Assembly (NCBI GenBank): GCA_031266175.1
Contig: JAISBN010000004.1
Span: forward strand, 1 to 34,069
DNA length: 34,069 nucleotides
From: Treponema sp.
GTDB taxonomy: Bacteria; Spirochaetota; Spirochaetia; Treponematales; Breznakiellaceae
Reading direction: 5' to 3'
The notes beneath the pieces were generated by a model. It was given only the letters and a program-made list of their open reading frames with translations, was not told where the DNA came from and ran no database searches. Position numbers and translations under genes: made by a program. Positions 23,905-31,111 of the stretch are shown in pieces (the stretch's first letter is position 1; every line of letters starts with the position of its first letter).

Positions 23905-25091
23905 GTAAGGCTGTTAAGAGCGGCCCGGACGGCGGTTTTCACCTGCTCCGGATAGGGAAGGCGAAGAGCATGGTCCAGGGTGTCGTAGGAGGCCCTGTAG
24001 CCCAGGGTCCCCAAACTTCCTACCAGGGCCAGAACAACCGTCTCCTCATCCTGGTTCAGGGCGCCGGCTTTGGAATTATACAAACCCAGCTGCAGGGCCA
24101 AAACCCTGGCCGATTCGGCGCTCCGCAGGGATGCAAGACAGCCGACGGCGTCAAGGTAATCTTCCAGCCCTGAAGGGTCGGCCCTGAAGGCGGCCAGGGT
24201 CTGGCTGTGGTATTTTAACACCAGGGGAAGGGCCCGGATCCACCGGGTTTCCCGGATCAGGGCGGCTCCCGCCCGGCAGAGTTCCCGGGCCTGGCCTCTT
24301 CCGCCCTGAAGGGCCAGCCCCGCTTCCATAACCGTTTCGCCGATTTCACCCTTTTCACCGGGATCAAGGTTTTCCCGGCCCAGGGCAAGCCGCAGGGCTT
24401 CCAGCTTTTCACCCGGAGGATTGTTCAGGATGACCCGGAACAGGAATCCGGACAAATCGCCGTTAAGACCGTAGAGGGCCCTGACCGCCCCGTCTCCCAG
24501 CTCTCCCGGATACATGAGGAACGAAGTAAACAAAACCGGATAGCTTTCATCGTTCCCCAGTTTTTCCAGGATGGCAAAGAGGGACTGGAGCATCTGGGGA
24601 TCGGGGCTGACCCCCGAACCGTACAAATCGTTCTGCCCGGCCAAAAACCGGTTTATGTTTTCCGTCAGGCCGGGACTGTCCAGGGCGAGGAGGGTTTTAA
24701 GTATTTCATAGCGGATAACATTATCGGAAAACTGAAGAAACACCCGCCACAGGGTATCCGCCGCGGGACTATAGGCGTTCTCCCCCACCCCCTTGACGGC
24801 GGTAACGGTAATGTTGATCATGTCCGGATCTTCCCGGAACAGGGCGGCGTTGTCTATAACAAAACGAAGGGCCCGCTCGCAGAGGGGGCCGTAAAATTCC
24901 GCCGCCTGATCGTCGGTGGCCGCGTCCTGCAACACGTTCACCTTGGTGGCAAGGCTGGAACGGATAAAGAGCCGCTCATAGGACCGGAGTATGGGTTCCT
25001 CCGAAAACCAGGTTTCCCCCGGAGTCTGGGCGGACAGCAGCGCTCCGGCGGACAGAAACAGGATCAGGGCGGAAGCTTTGGAAAAAGTCAT
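23898..25091 (-). CDS. Secreted HEAT-like helical-repeat protein
   Basis: 397 aa from ATG 25091. The track ORF starts 72 codons earlier, but those codons overlap the PilZ gene in another frame. ATG 25091 has AGGAGG at ideal spacing and begins a clean signal peptide (MTFSKASALILFLSAGALLSAQT). The rest is almost wholly alpha-helical with recurring ~35-40-residue helical pairs rich in Leu/Ala (for example VIRYEILKTLLALDSPGL and LGNDESYPVLFTSFLMYPGELGDGAVRALYGL), as in HEAT/ARM repeats. No catalytic motif. Probably a periplasmic scaffold or adaptor. It lies 13 nt downstream of the PilZ gene, in the same operon. The HEAT assignment comes from pattern reading. Confidence 0.8.
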   Translation of the reverse strand: MTFSKASALILFLSAGALLSAQTPGETWFSEEPILRSYERLFIRSSLATKVNVLQDAATDDQAAEFYGPLCERALRFVIDNAALFREDPDMINITVTAVKGVGENAYSPAADTLWRVFLQFSDNVIRYEILKTLLALDSPGLTENINRFLAGQNDLYGSGVSPDPQMLQSLFAILEKLGNDESYPVLFTSFLMYPGELGDGAVRALYGLNGDLSGFLFRVILNNPPGEKLEALRLALGRENLDPGEKGEIGETVMEAGLALQGGRGQARELCRAGAALIRETRWIRALPLVLKYHSQTLAAFRADPSGLEDYLDAVGCLASLRSAESARVLALQLGLYNSKAGALNQDEETVVLALVGSLGTLGYRASYDTLDHALRLPYPEQVKTAVRAALNSLTW

Positions 25092-25104
25092 AAAATCCTC
25101 CTCC

Positions 25105-26187
25105 CTACTGTACGGCATTCTCCGCCGCGGCGCTTGCGTCGGTTCCGTTATTTTCCGCTTCTTCATCCAAAATTCTGAAGGGAAGCTCGTCGTCCTCTTC
25201 GGGCAGCATGCCGAACACTTCGCCCAGAATATGATTGCGGGTTTCAATGGACATGGGATCCGATTCGACATGAAGCAGCGATCGGTCGTCATCTTCCCGG
25301 TACTCAAGGGACCGGACGGTTCCCGAAATACAGATGGGCACGTTGTTCAGGATAAACTGAACCTTGATGTGGAGGCCGACGGCGGCTTTTCCCCCGATCA
25401 GGACGGCGCAGCCCGAATCGGAGAGGTCTTCCACAAAGCATTTCAGGCCCGGATCCATTTCTATGGTATCCGAAGGCTCGTCGCTGTCCAGAATATAGAG
25501 AAAGGCCACTTTATGGGTTTTGATTCTGACGGACCGCCGCTTCTGGGTCCGGGAAAGGTTTCCGTGGCTTATTTTAAGGGAAGCCGTCCCCCGGGAAAAA
25601 ACTTCGTCCTGGACCTCGGTGTCGAACACATATCCCGCGTCGTCTTCCCGCCAGAAATATACCGAAAGCTTAAGTCCGTTCCAGGAAAAGCTGGTGGGAA
25701 GTTTGGGATTACTGGGCCGGGCAACAATCAGGTACTGGCCCGTATTTTTTATCACCCTGGACTGAAAAACTCCCTGGCCGTTCACCAAAATACGCAGGGA
25801 CTGGCCTTCTTCAACCTGCCGGGTATCGGCAATGCCGTTCTTGATTCTGGGTTTTTCCATCTCTATCTTTTTACGGTAGTCGTAGAGTTTGGAAAGAAAA
25901 TCCTGGGTTGCCTGATCGGCCCCCCCGGCCAGCCGGACACTGCGGACCATGTTTCTGATGCACATATCAAGCTGGTTTTGGGACCAGAAAAGCGTGGAAG
26001 GATCATCCAGGGCGCTTTTTACCGCCAGCCGCCGGAGAAGTTCTATTTCCTTAAAACTGAATCCCGCGTCCTTACCCCTGGCAAAAAACTGTATCCAGGA
26101 CTTTCGCTTGTCCTTACCGGACTGGGAAAGGAACAGCACCAGAAAGCCCGAGACCACAATAATAATAACCAGAACCGTAATAAGCAC
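25105..26187 (-). CDS. Membrane-anchored PilZ-domain c-di-GMP receptor
   Basis: 360 aa, GTG start. A single N-terminal membrane segment (LITVLVIIIVVSGFLVLFL, 2-20) is followed by a cytoplasmic helical region (~40-110). A YcgR-N-like beta domain (~125-205) comes next, then a PilZ domain with the c-di-GMP-binding R-x3-R (RRSVR, 217-221) and D-x-S-x-x-G (DLSDSG, 254-259). An acidic tail follows. Both nucleotide-binding motifs are intact, so binding of c-di-GMP is expected. Such receptors control motility and surface traits in spirochaetes. The output partner is unknown; the secreted HEAT-like protein downstream is the closest genetic neighbour. It is transcribed divergently from the CPBP protease gene. 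Confidence 0.92.
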   Translation of the reverse strand: MLITVLVIIIVVSGFLVLFLSQSGKDKRKSWIQFFARGKDAGFSFKEIELLRRLAVKSALDDPSTLFWSQNQLDMCIRNMVRSVRLAGGADQATQDFLSKLYDYRKKIEMEKPRIKNGIADTRQVEEGQSLRILVNGQGVFQSRVIKNTGQYLIVARPSNPKLPTSFSWNGLKLSVYFWREDDAGYVFDTEVQDEVFSRGTASLKISHGNLSRTQKRRSVRIKTHKVAFLYILDSDEPSDTIEMDPGLKCFVEDLSDSGCAVLIGGKAAVGLHIKVQFILNNVPICISGTVRSLEYREDDDRSLLHVESDPMSIETRNHILGEVFGMLPEEDDELPFRILDEEAENNGTDASAAAENAVQ

Positions 26188-26210
26188 TACGTAAGATTCC
26201 CTACATTTGA

Positions 26211-26216
26211 TATACT
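26211..26216 (+). promoter_or_regulatory. Possible -10 box for the CPBP protease gene
   Basis: TATACT in the context TTTGATATACT, nearly the same string as at the 7856-7861 promoter, precedes the Shine-Dalgarno sequence of the CPBP gene. No convincing -35 hexamer is seen at 16-18 nt. Confidence 0.35.
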
Positions 26217-26234
26217 ACTGTAAAAGGAGCGGCT

Positions 26235-26849
26235 ATTAAAGGCCTTTTTGAAGCCCTTATCCTGTTTTTCATCCTCTTTTTCCCCCGTTTCGGCGGCGTC
26301 CCGGGTCCCGCGGAAGAACTGGCTTATTCCCTGTTCTGGCGGCTTCCCGCCCTGTTCCTTGTCCTGCTGCGCCTGCGGCAGGATCCGCTTTCCCTGGGTT
26401 TCAGGAAAAGGGATCTGCGGGAAACGGCCCTGTGCCTTCCGGGGCTCTGCATCATCGGCGTACTGGTTTCCCTGGCCGCCGGCCTTACGGGAACCCCCGG
26501 AAAACCCGTGCCCGTCCCGGATAATCCCCTCGCCTGGGCCGCGGCTGTCTGCGGTTCCCTTACCACGGGCTACCTGGAAGAAAGCTACTTCCGGGTGTAC
26601 CTTCCCCGCCGCCTCCTTTCCGCGGCCCGCGGCCCCGTCACGGCCTTTGCCGTTCCCGCGTTGATCTTCGGCCTTTGCCATGCCTATGAAGGGCCCTGGG
26701 GCTTTGCCAACGCCCTGCTGGCGGGGGCTTTTCTTTCCCTCATCTATATCAAAACAGCCTCTTTCCACGGGGTAGCTTTATCCCACGGCCTGTACAACAT
26801 CCTGGTGTACCTGTACACCGCGGCCTCAAATCAGCGGCAGTTTTTTTAA
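26235..26849 (+). CDS. CPBP-family intramembrane metalloprotease (Abi/CaaX type), apparent ATT start
   Basis: 204 aa if translation starts at ATT 26235. The frame is open from 26211 (after TGA 26208-26210) and contains no ATG, GTG or TTG before codon 92. AAAGGAG stands 5 nt before the ATT, and the encoded N-terminus (KGLFEALILFFILFFP) is a good first membrane segment. The track lists only the C-terminal 113 aa from a GTG. CPBP motifs are complete: EESYFR (Glu115-Glu116...Arg120), FGLCHAYEG (His149) and SHGLYN (His184). The family comprises inner-membrane glutamyl/metallo proteases, including CaaX proteases and Abi/bacteriocin-related proteins; the substrate is unknown. Monocistronic, between the PilZ gene and the palindromic repeat. 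A sequence error turning ATG into ATT remains possible. Confidence 0.85.
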   Translation: MKGLFEALILFFILFFPRFGGVPGPAEELAYSLFWRLPALFLVLLRLRQDPLSLGFRKRDLRETALCLPGLCIIGVLVSLAAGLTGTPGKPVPVPDNPLAWAAAVCGSLTTGYLEESYFRVYLPRRLLSAARGPVTAFAVPALIFGLCHAYEGPWGFANALLAGAFLSLIYIKTASFHGVALSHGLYNILVYLYTAASNQRQFF

Positions 26850-26912
26850 AACCCCGGGTTTTATAATTTCAAAACCCGGCGGTTCTGGAATTTCAAGACC
26901 GGCGGTCTTGAA
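26848..26912. repeat. Tandem palindromic repeat between convergent genes, possible bidirectional terminator
   Basis: The gap between the CPBP and GH13 genes consists of hairpins. CCGGGTTTT/AAAACCCGG (26854-26862 with 26871-26879) and TTCAAGACC/GGTCTTGAA (26892-26900 with 26904-26912) are perfect 9-bp stems. AAAACCC/GGGTTTT (26848-26862) is an alternative pairing. The two hairpins are diverged copies of a ~24-bp unit of the form GGTT..(T/G)AATTTCAA.ACC.GGC. No good U tract follows in either direction, so termination is only a possibility. Confidence 0.6.
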
Positions 26913-26918
26913 AAAGCT

Positions 26919-28901
26919 TCATTCCGCCGTGGAAAGGCGCCTGTTCTCCGTACCCCCGGCATCCGTCCCAAGCCAGAGGGTTTCCCAGGGTTCCAGGGCT
27001 ATTGTTTCCCGGGCCGCGGGGAAGGGCCATGAAACTCCCCCGGGAAGCCCGGACCGCGGACCGGGAGCGGGCTTTTTCCAGACCGCTTTTTTACCGCAGA
27101 GGTTTTCCAGACACAGAACCCAGCCTCCGTCCGCCGAAGGCCCCCGGAGCAAAACAAACAACCCCCTGTTTTCGGAACCCCCGCCGGTTTCCAGGACATA
27201 CTGGGGAACATCGGGATTAAAGGCCGGTTCCTTCTGCCTGAAAGCCAGCAGTTCGCCGATCCCCCGGTAGACATAAAAGCGGAAACCCCGGGGATCGTCC
27301 AGCTCTTCTTCCACCCGGTCTACGGATGGTTTTTCCCGGTTGATCGCCCGGTTATACCCCAGCAGGGCGGGGCCTTCTTTCCAGGCTTCGGAGCCTATCC
27401 AGCTGTGAAAATACACCGCGGGCAGTCCCGGCAAAGAAAACAACACCCCGTGGACCGCGAGAAAAGCCCTGGCCCGCAGGGCCGGATCCCCGAAACGTTC
27501 GCCCCCGGGCAGGGTTTCGGGGGCCACCACCGATGCCAGGGAACAGTTTAATTCATAGGGGACGTCCCCGCCGGGACTTGATTTATAGGAAACCAGCGCG
27601 CCCCGGCGCCGGGCTTCCTCGATGGTGGCGTTAAAAGCATCCTCGTCCACCAGTCCCCGGGCGGGGGTAAGCCCCACGCCGTCGTGGCTGGCAAGGAAAT
27701 TCAAAAAATACCGGCCGCTTTCGGTTTTTTCGCCCCGTTCCGCCCCCGGATCCGGCAGGGTCCGGGCCCAGCGCCGCAGGGGACCGGCATCGCCGGAAAG
27801 GGCGGCGTGGAGGGTCAGGGGCGGCAGGGCAAAGTTGTACACCATGTGGGCTTCGGGGAGGGCGTCGATCCGGGGATCTCCCACGGCTTTTCCGAAATAG
27901 GAAACGTTGTCTTCGTGGGGTACGTTGGTCTCGGTCAGGATCAGCAGGGGAAGGCCCAGATAAGCGGCGATATGGCGGAACAGTTTGACCACCGCGTGGG
28001 TTTTTGGATGATGCAGGCAGGAAGTTCCGTCCTCCTTCCAGAGGTAGGCGACGGCGTCAAGCCGCACGATCCCCGCTCCCCGCCCGGCATATTCCAGCAG
28101 GATCCTGATAAATTCCAGCAGCACTTCGGGATTGGAAAAATCGTAGTCCGCCTGATCCGCGCTGAAGGTGGTCCAGACATATACCGGTTCCCGCCGGCCC
28201 GTAACGGTAAAGGGGGTCAGGAGCGGATGGGTCCGGGGCCTGACCACGGAACTCCAGTCATAATCCCCAGGTCTCGTGATGTACCAGGACCGGTATGTTT
28301 CGTCATCCGCCAAAAAGCCCCGGAACCAGGGGCTGTGAACGCTGCCGTGGTTCACGACAAAATCAAAGGCCAGTCGGAGTTTTCCGTCCAGGGCGGGAAG
28401 TTCCTTCAGGGCTTCCAGATCCTCCCAGGAACCGAGCCGGGGATCCACCTTCCGGTAATCAATGACCGAAAAACCGTCGTCCGACGAATAGGGGTGGAAG
28501 GGCAGGATGTGGAGGTACGAAAAAGCGCCTTTGTTCCGCCCTTCCAGAAACCGCCGCAGCAGGACAAGGGCCGAAGGTTCCGGAGCGGCCGCGGTTCCGC
28601 CGGCTTTTCCCGGTCCGGCGGTCCCGGTCCGGGCAGCGCGGTCCGCGGCTGTTTCAGCGGCTTTCGGGGGCGAAAGCATATCTCCGTAGCTGATTAAAAA
28701 AGCGTCCCGGTTGGTAAAGGGAAGGGGCGAAGTTTTTACCGGCGGACTGTCTCCGCCGCCGGGGGCGGCAGCAGCAGAATCGGGGACGCCGGAGGCAAAA
28801 GCGCCCTTGGCGCGGAGGATTTCAAGAAGCCTGGGAACAAGGACTTCCGCCCGCTCTTCGCCGTAGAGAAAAGCCAGCAGTTCCCGAAACGCGTGGTTCA
28901 T
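26919..28901 (-). CDS. GH13 sucrose-phosphorylase-like glycoside phosphorylase (GH13_18 type)
   Basis: 660 aa. TIM-barrel motifs of GH13: FSYLHILPFHPYSSDDGFSVIDY (~125-147), LAFDFVVNHGS (~176), GIVRLDAVAYLWKE with the nucleophile Asp (~278), LILTETNVPHEDNVSYFG with the acid/base Glu, and NFLASHDGVGLTP. LPFHPYSSDDGFSV and the early NRDAFLISYGD are typical of sucrose, glucosylglycerol and glucosylglycerate phosphorylases. Expected reaction: reversible phosphorolysis of an alpha-glucoside to glucose-1-phosphate. The substrate is uncertain; a glucosylglycerate-type one is plausible. Two Ala/Gly/Pro-rich inserts (~38-55 and ~80-105) interrupt the N-terminal part. No signal peptide, so cytoplasmic. 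Its start lies 10 nt after the flgJ-like stop, making it the distal gene of the flagellar rod operon. Confidence 0.88.
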   Translation of the reverse strand: MNHAFRELLAFLYGEERAEVLVPRLLEILRAKGAFASGVPDSAAAAPGGGDSPPVKTSPLPFTNRDAFLISYGDMLSPPKAAETAADRAARTGTAGPGKAGGTAAAPEPSALVLLRRFLEGRNKGAFSYLHILPFHPYSSDDGFSVIDYRKVDPRLGSWEDLEALKELPALDGKLRLAFDFVVNHGSVHSPWFRGFLADDETYRSWYITRPGDYDWSSVVRPRTHPLLTPFTVTGRREPVYVWTTFSADQADYDFSNPEVLLEFIRILLEYAGRGAGIVRLDAVAYLWKEDGTSCLHHPKTHAVVKLFRHIAAYLGLPLLILTETNVPHEDNVSYFGKAVGDPRIDALPEAHMVYNFALPPLTLHAALSGDAGPLRRWARTLPDPGAERGEKTESGRYFLNFLASHDGVGLTPARGLVDEDAFNATIEEARRRGALVSYKSSPGGDVPYELNCSLASVVAPETLPGGERFGDPALRARAFLAVHGVLFSLPGLPAVYFHSWIGSEAWKEGPALLGYNRAINREKPSVDRVEEELDDPRGFRFYVYRGIGELLAFRQKEPAFNPDVPQYVLETGGGSENRGLFVLLRGPSADGGWVLCLENLCGKKAVWKKPAPGPRSGLPGGVSWPFPAARETIALEPWETLWLGTDAGGTENRRLSTAE

Positions 28902-28911
28902 CCGCCGTTCC

Positions 28912-29349
28912 TTATACCGGAGGCTTCCTGCCCCGCTGGCCGGTTAGTTCCAGATAGGCCTGATCCGCGAGGCCGAAGTTTGCCCGTTCGGAATAGGTCT
29001 TGGCATATTCGTCCCAGAGCATGTCTTCATACACCTCTCCGGCAAAACCCGTATCGATCAAATCCGTTTTTAACACCGTTTTCCGCATCCCCGTTAACAG
29101 GTTTTTGACTAAAAAAGTTTCCAGCGCCCGGCACTGTTCATAGAGCTTGCTGGTTTTGTCAATGTGAACCTGCCCGGGCACTACCCCGGGTTCCCCGGAA
29201 TCCGGCCCGGAAGCGCCGGAAAGCGCCTTCTCCGTCCGTTCCATCAGCTCGGCAAAATTAAGCCGGGCTTCGGAAATCCGTTCCGCCCGGGGTCCGCGAA
29301 GAAAAAAAGAGCCGCCGCCAAATCCGCCGATAGTTCCAATTTCCGCCAT
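28912..29349 (-). CDS. flgJ: FlgJ-like flagellar rod-binding protein without a muramidase domain
   Basis: 145 aa. The C-terminal half, KLYEQCRALETFLVKNLLTGMRKT (~67-90) and GFAGEVYEDMLWDEYAKTYSE (~100-120), matches the rod-binding (FlgJ N-terminal) domain that caps the growing rod. The peptidoglycan hydrolase domain of enterobacterial FlgJ is absent, as in other spirochaetes. The N-terminus is Gly-rich, and a short Gly/Pro/Ser insert (GASGPDSGEPGVVPG) precedes the domain. It lies 12 nt downstream of flgG in the same operon. It acts in the periplasm during assembly of periplasmic flagella. Confidence 0.9.
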   Translation of the reverse strand: MAEIGTIGGFGGGSFFLRGPRAERISEARLNFAELMERTEKALSGASGPDSGEPGVVPGQVHIDKTSKLYEQCRALETFLVKNLLTGMRKTVLKTDLIDTGFAGEVYEDMLWDEYAKTYSERANFGLADQAYLELTGQRGRKPPV

Positions 29350-29361
29350 AATCTTATCCTA

Positions 29362-30162
29362 TTACCGCTTTAACGTGGTGGCGGTACCCAGCATATTGTC
29401 GGTGGTCTGGATGGTCCGGGAATTGAATTCATAGGCCCGCTGGGCCACAATCAGATCCACCATCTCCTTCACCACCGAAACGTTGGACATTTCCAGGGTT
29501 CGGTGTTCTATCTTTCCCATACCCATTTCATTGGGCCGGCCGGGGATGGGATCCCCCGAAGCGTTGGTGATCTTGAAAAGATTTTCCCCCACCGCGGTAA
29601 GACCCGCGGGGTTGGGAAAACGGTACAGTTCCAGCTGTCCCACGGGAATGGGTTCGTTCCCGTTAATCTCCGGTACCTTTACCTCCACCCGGCCGTCGTT
29701 GGTTATGTTAAGGCTTTCGGGGAGGAACCGTTCCGGCAGGACGATGTCCGGCAGAAGCCAGTAGCCCTGGGAACTTACCATGCGGCCGTTCTGATCAACC
29801 GCAAAGGCGCCGTTCCGGGTATAGGCATAGGTTCCGTCCTGGAGCTGGACCCGAAAAAAACCCTCCCCCTCAATGGCCATGTCGGTGGGATTCCCCGTAG
29901 CCTGAAGCGGCCCCTGGCCGAACATCCGCTGGGTGGCGGCAAGCTTGACCCCGTGGCCCATCTGGGTTCCCACGGGGACCACCGTTTCTTCCGTCGCGGG
30001 AGTCCCCGCGGTCCTGATGGTCTGGTAGATCAGGTCTTCGAATTCCGCCCGGACCTTCCGGTAACCGTAGGTGTTGACGTTTGCCAGGTTGTTGGAAATC
30101 GTGTCGATGTTGCTCTGCTGTCCGATCATGCCGGAAGCGCCGGTCCATAAACTTCTTACCAT
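29362..30162 (-). CDS. flgG: Flagellar distal rod protein FlgG
   Basis: 266 aa, typical for FlgG. The N-terminus MVRSLWTGASGMIGQQSNIDTISNNLANVNTYGYRK is the conserved Flg_bb_rod segment. GEGFFRVQLQDGTYAYTRNGAF lies in the D1 domain, and the C-terminus LEMSNVSVVKEMVDLIVAQRAYEFNSRTIQTTDNML is the coiled-coil-forming Flg_bbr_C segment. It builds the distal rod of the periplasmic flagellum and is exported by the flagellar type III system without a signal peptide. ATG preceded by GAGGTGAT. It follows flgF after 34 nt. Confidence 0.97.
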   Translation of the reverse strand: MVRSLWTGASGMIGQQSNIDTISNNLANVNTYGYRKVRAEFEDLIYQTIRTAGTPATEETVVPVGTQMGHGVKLAATQRMFGQGPLQATGNPTDMAIEGEGFFRVQLQDGTYAYTRNGAFAVDQNGRMVSSQGYWLLPDIVLPERFLPESLNITNDGRVEVKVPEINGNEPIPVGQLELYRFPNPAGLTAVGENLFKITNASGDPIPGRPNEMGMGKIEHRTLEMSNVSVVKEMVDLIVAQRAYEFNSRTIQTTDNMLGTATTLKR

Positions 30163-30196
30163 GCTTTTATCACCTCAAGAATAATGTGCTTGTTAT

Positions 30197-31051
30197 CTAG
30201 CCGCTGTACCGCGCGTACTGGTTAATCAGGGTTCCCAGGGTTGAATCGTGCATCTGGATGATCTTCTGGTTCGCCTCGTAGGAACGGTTTACCTCGATCA
30301 TCTGGACCATTTCCGTCACCGGGTTTACATTGGCGGCTTCGTTAAAACCCTGGTATACCTTCGGCCGCTCCTCCGCTTCAAGGATAAAGGGGTCCCCGGA
30401 AAATTCATCCGCCCGGTAGAGGCTGGAGCCCTGCTTTTTTAAGTACCGCTCCCGCTCAAAACCAACCAGCTTCAAGGTGTCCAGAAGAACAACCTGTCCC
30501 CATTCGTTATCTTCCCGGGAGATCATCAGGTTCGGATCGTCCGCATACTCCGCGTTGATCCAGACATTCCCGTCCTTGTCCACCTTAAAATTATTCGCCT
30601 GAACCCGAATAGGGCCGTTCTGTCCCAGGACGGGGTATCCTTCCTTGGTTTCCAGGTACCCTTCCTTGCCCCGCTGAAAACTGCCGTTCCGGGTATACCG
30701 TTCACCGTAGGGGGTATCCACGCACATAAACCCCTTTCCGTCCAGGGCCAGATCGTAGTCGTTTTCCGTTTCCTTAAAGGCTCCCTGGGAAAAATCCACA
30801 TAGAGCTCGTTCAGTTCCACCCCGGTACCCATTTTGCCCACAATCGGGGCGTTGTCGTGGGAACCGAAGGGATTAAGAAACACCCCGTCGTCATTGGTAC
30901 GCCGGAGGAGCATTTCGGGGTTGGCCTTGAACGCCGCCTGTTCCCGCTTGTAGGAATCGGTATTTACATTGGAAAGATTGTTTGCTATCGAATCCAGCCG
31001 CCACTGCTGGGCCCGCATGCCGCTGACGGCGGTATAGATGCCTTTGACCAC
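30197..31051 (-). CDS. flgF: Flagellar proximal rod protein FlgF
   Basis: 284 aa, GTG start with AGGAG 6-7 nt upstream. The N-terminal rod motif MVKGIYTAVSGMRAQQWRLDSIANNLSNVNTDSYK and the C-terminal NPVTEMVQMIEVNRSYEANQKIIQMHD define the FlgF/FlgG family. The position before flgG and the longer, more divergent middle region favour FlgF. It forms part of the proximal rod. First gene of the flgF-flgG-flgJ-GH13 operon, divergent from asnS across 60 nt. A weak TTATTC-17-GATACT pair (31097-31092, 31074-31069) may be its promoter. Confidence 0.93.
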   Translation of the reverse strand: MVKGIYTAVSGMRAQQWRLDSIANNLSNVNTDSYKREQAAFKANPEMLLRRTNDDGVFLNPFGSHDNAPIVGKMGTGVELNELYVDFSQGAFKETENDYDLALDGKGFMCVDTPYGERYTRNGSFQRGKEGYLETKEGYPVLGQNGPIRVQANNFKVDKDGNVWINAEYADDPNLMISREDNEWGQVVLLDTLKLVGFERERYLKKQGSSLYRADEFSGDPFILEAEERPKVYQGFNEAANVNPVTEMVQMIEVNRSYEANQKIIQMHDSTLGTLINQYARYSG

Positions 31052-31076
31052 GTTACGCTCCTGGAATCAGTATCGG

Positions 31077-31105
31077 TTGTTTTAGCGGAATGAATAAGGT
31101 ATGAT
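31077..31105 (+). promoter_or_regulatory. Predicted asnS promoter
   Basis: TTGTTT (31077-31082), a 17-nt spacer and TATGAT (31100-31105) are followed after 6 nt by the asnS ATG (31112), without a Shine-Dalgarno sequence. This is another predicted leaderless start. Confidence 0.55.
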
Positions 31106-31111
31106 GGGACT

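Noticed and set aside
25092-25307. 72-codon N-terminal extension of the HEAT-like protein
   Set aside because: It overlaps the PilZ gene in another frame; ATG 25091 has AGGAGG and begins a clean signal peptide.
24991-26223. 410-aa plus-strand ORF opposite the PilZ gene
   Set aside because: It mirrors the PilZ coding sequence; the minus-strand protein carries intact c-di-GMP motifs.
27684-28697. 337-aa plus-strand ORF opposite the GH13 gene
   Set aside because: Shadow ORF with Gly/Pro/Gln-rich composition and no family motif.
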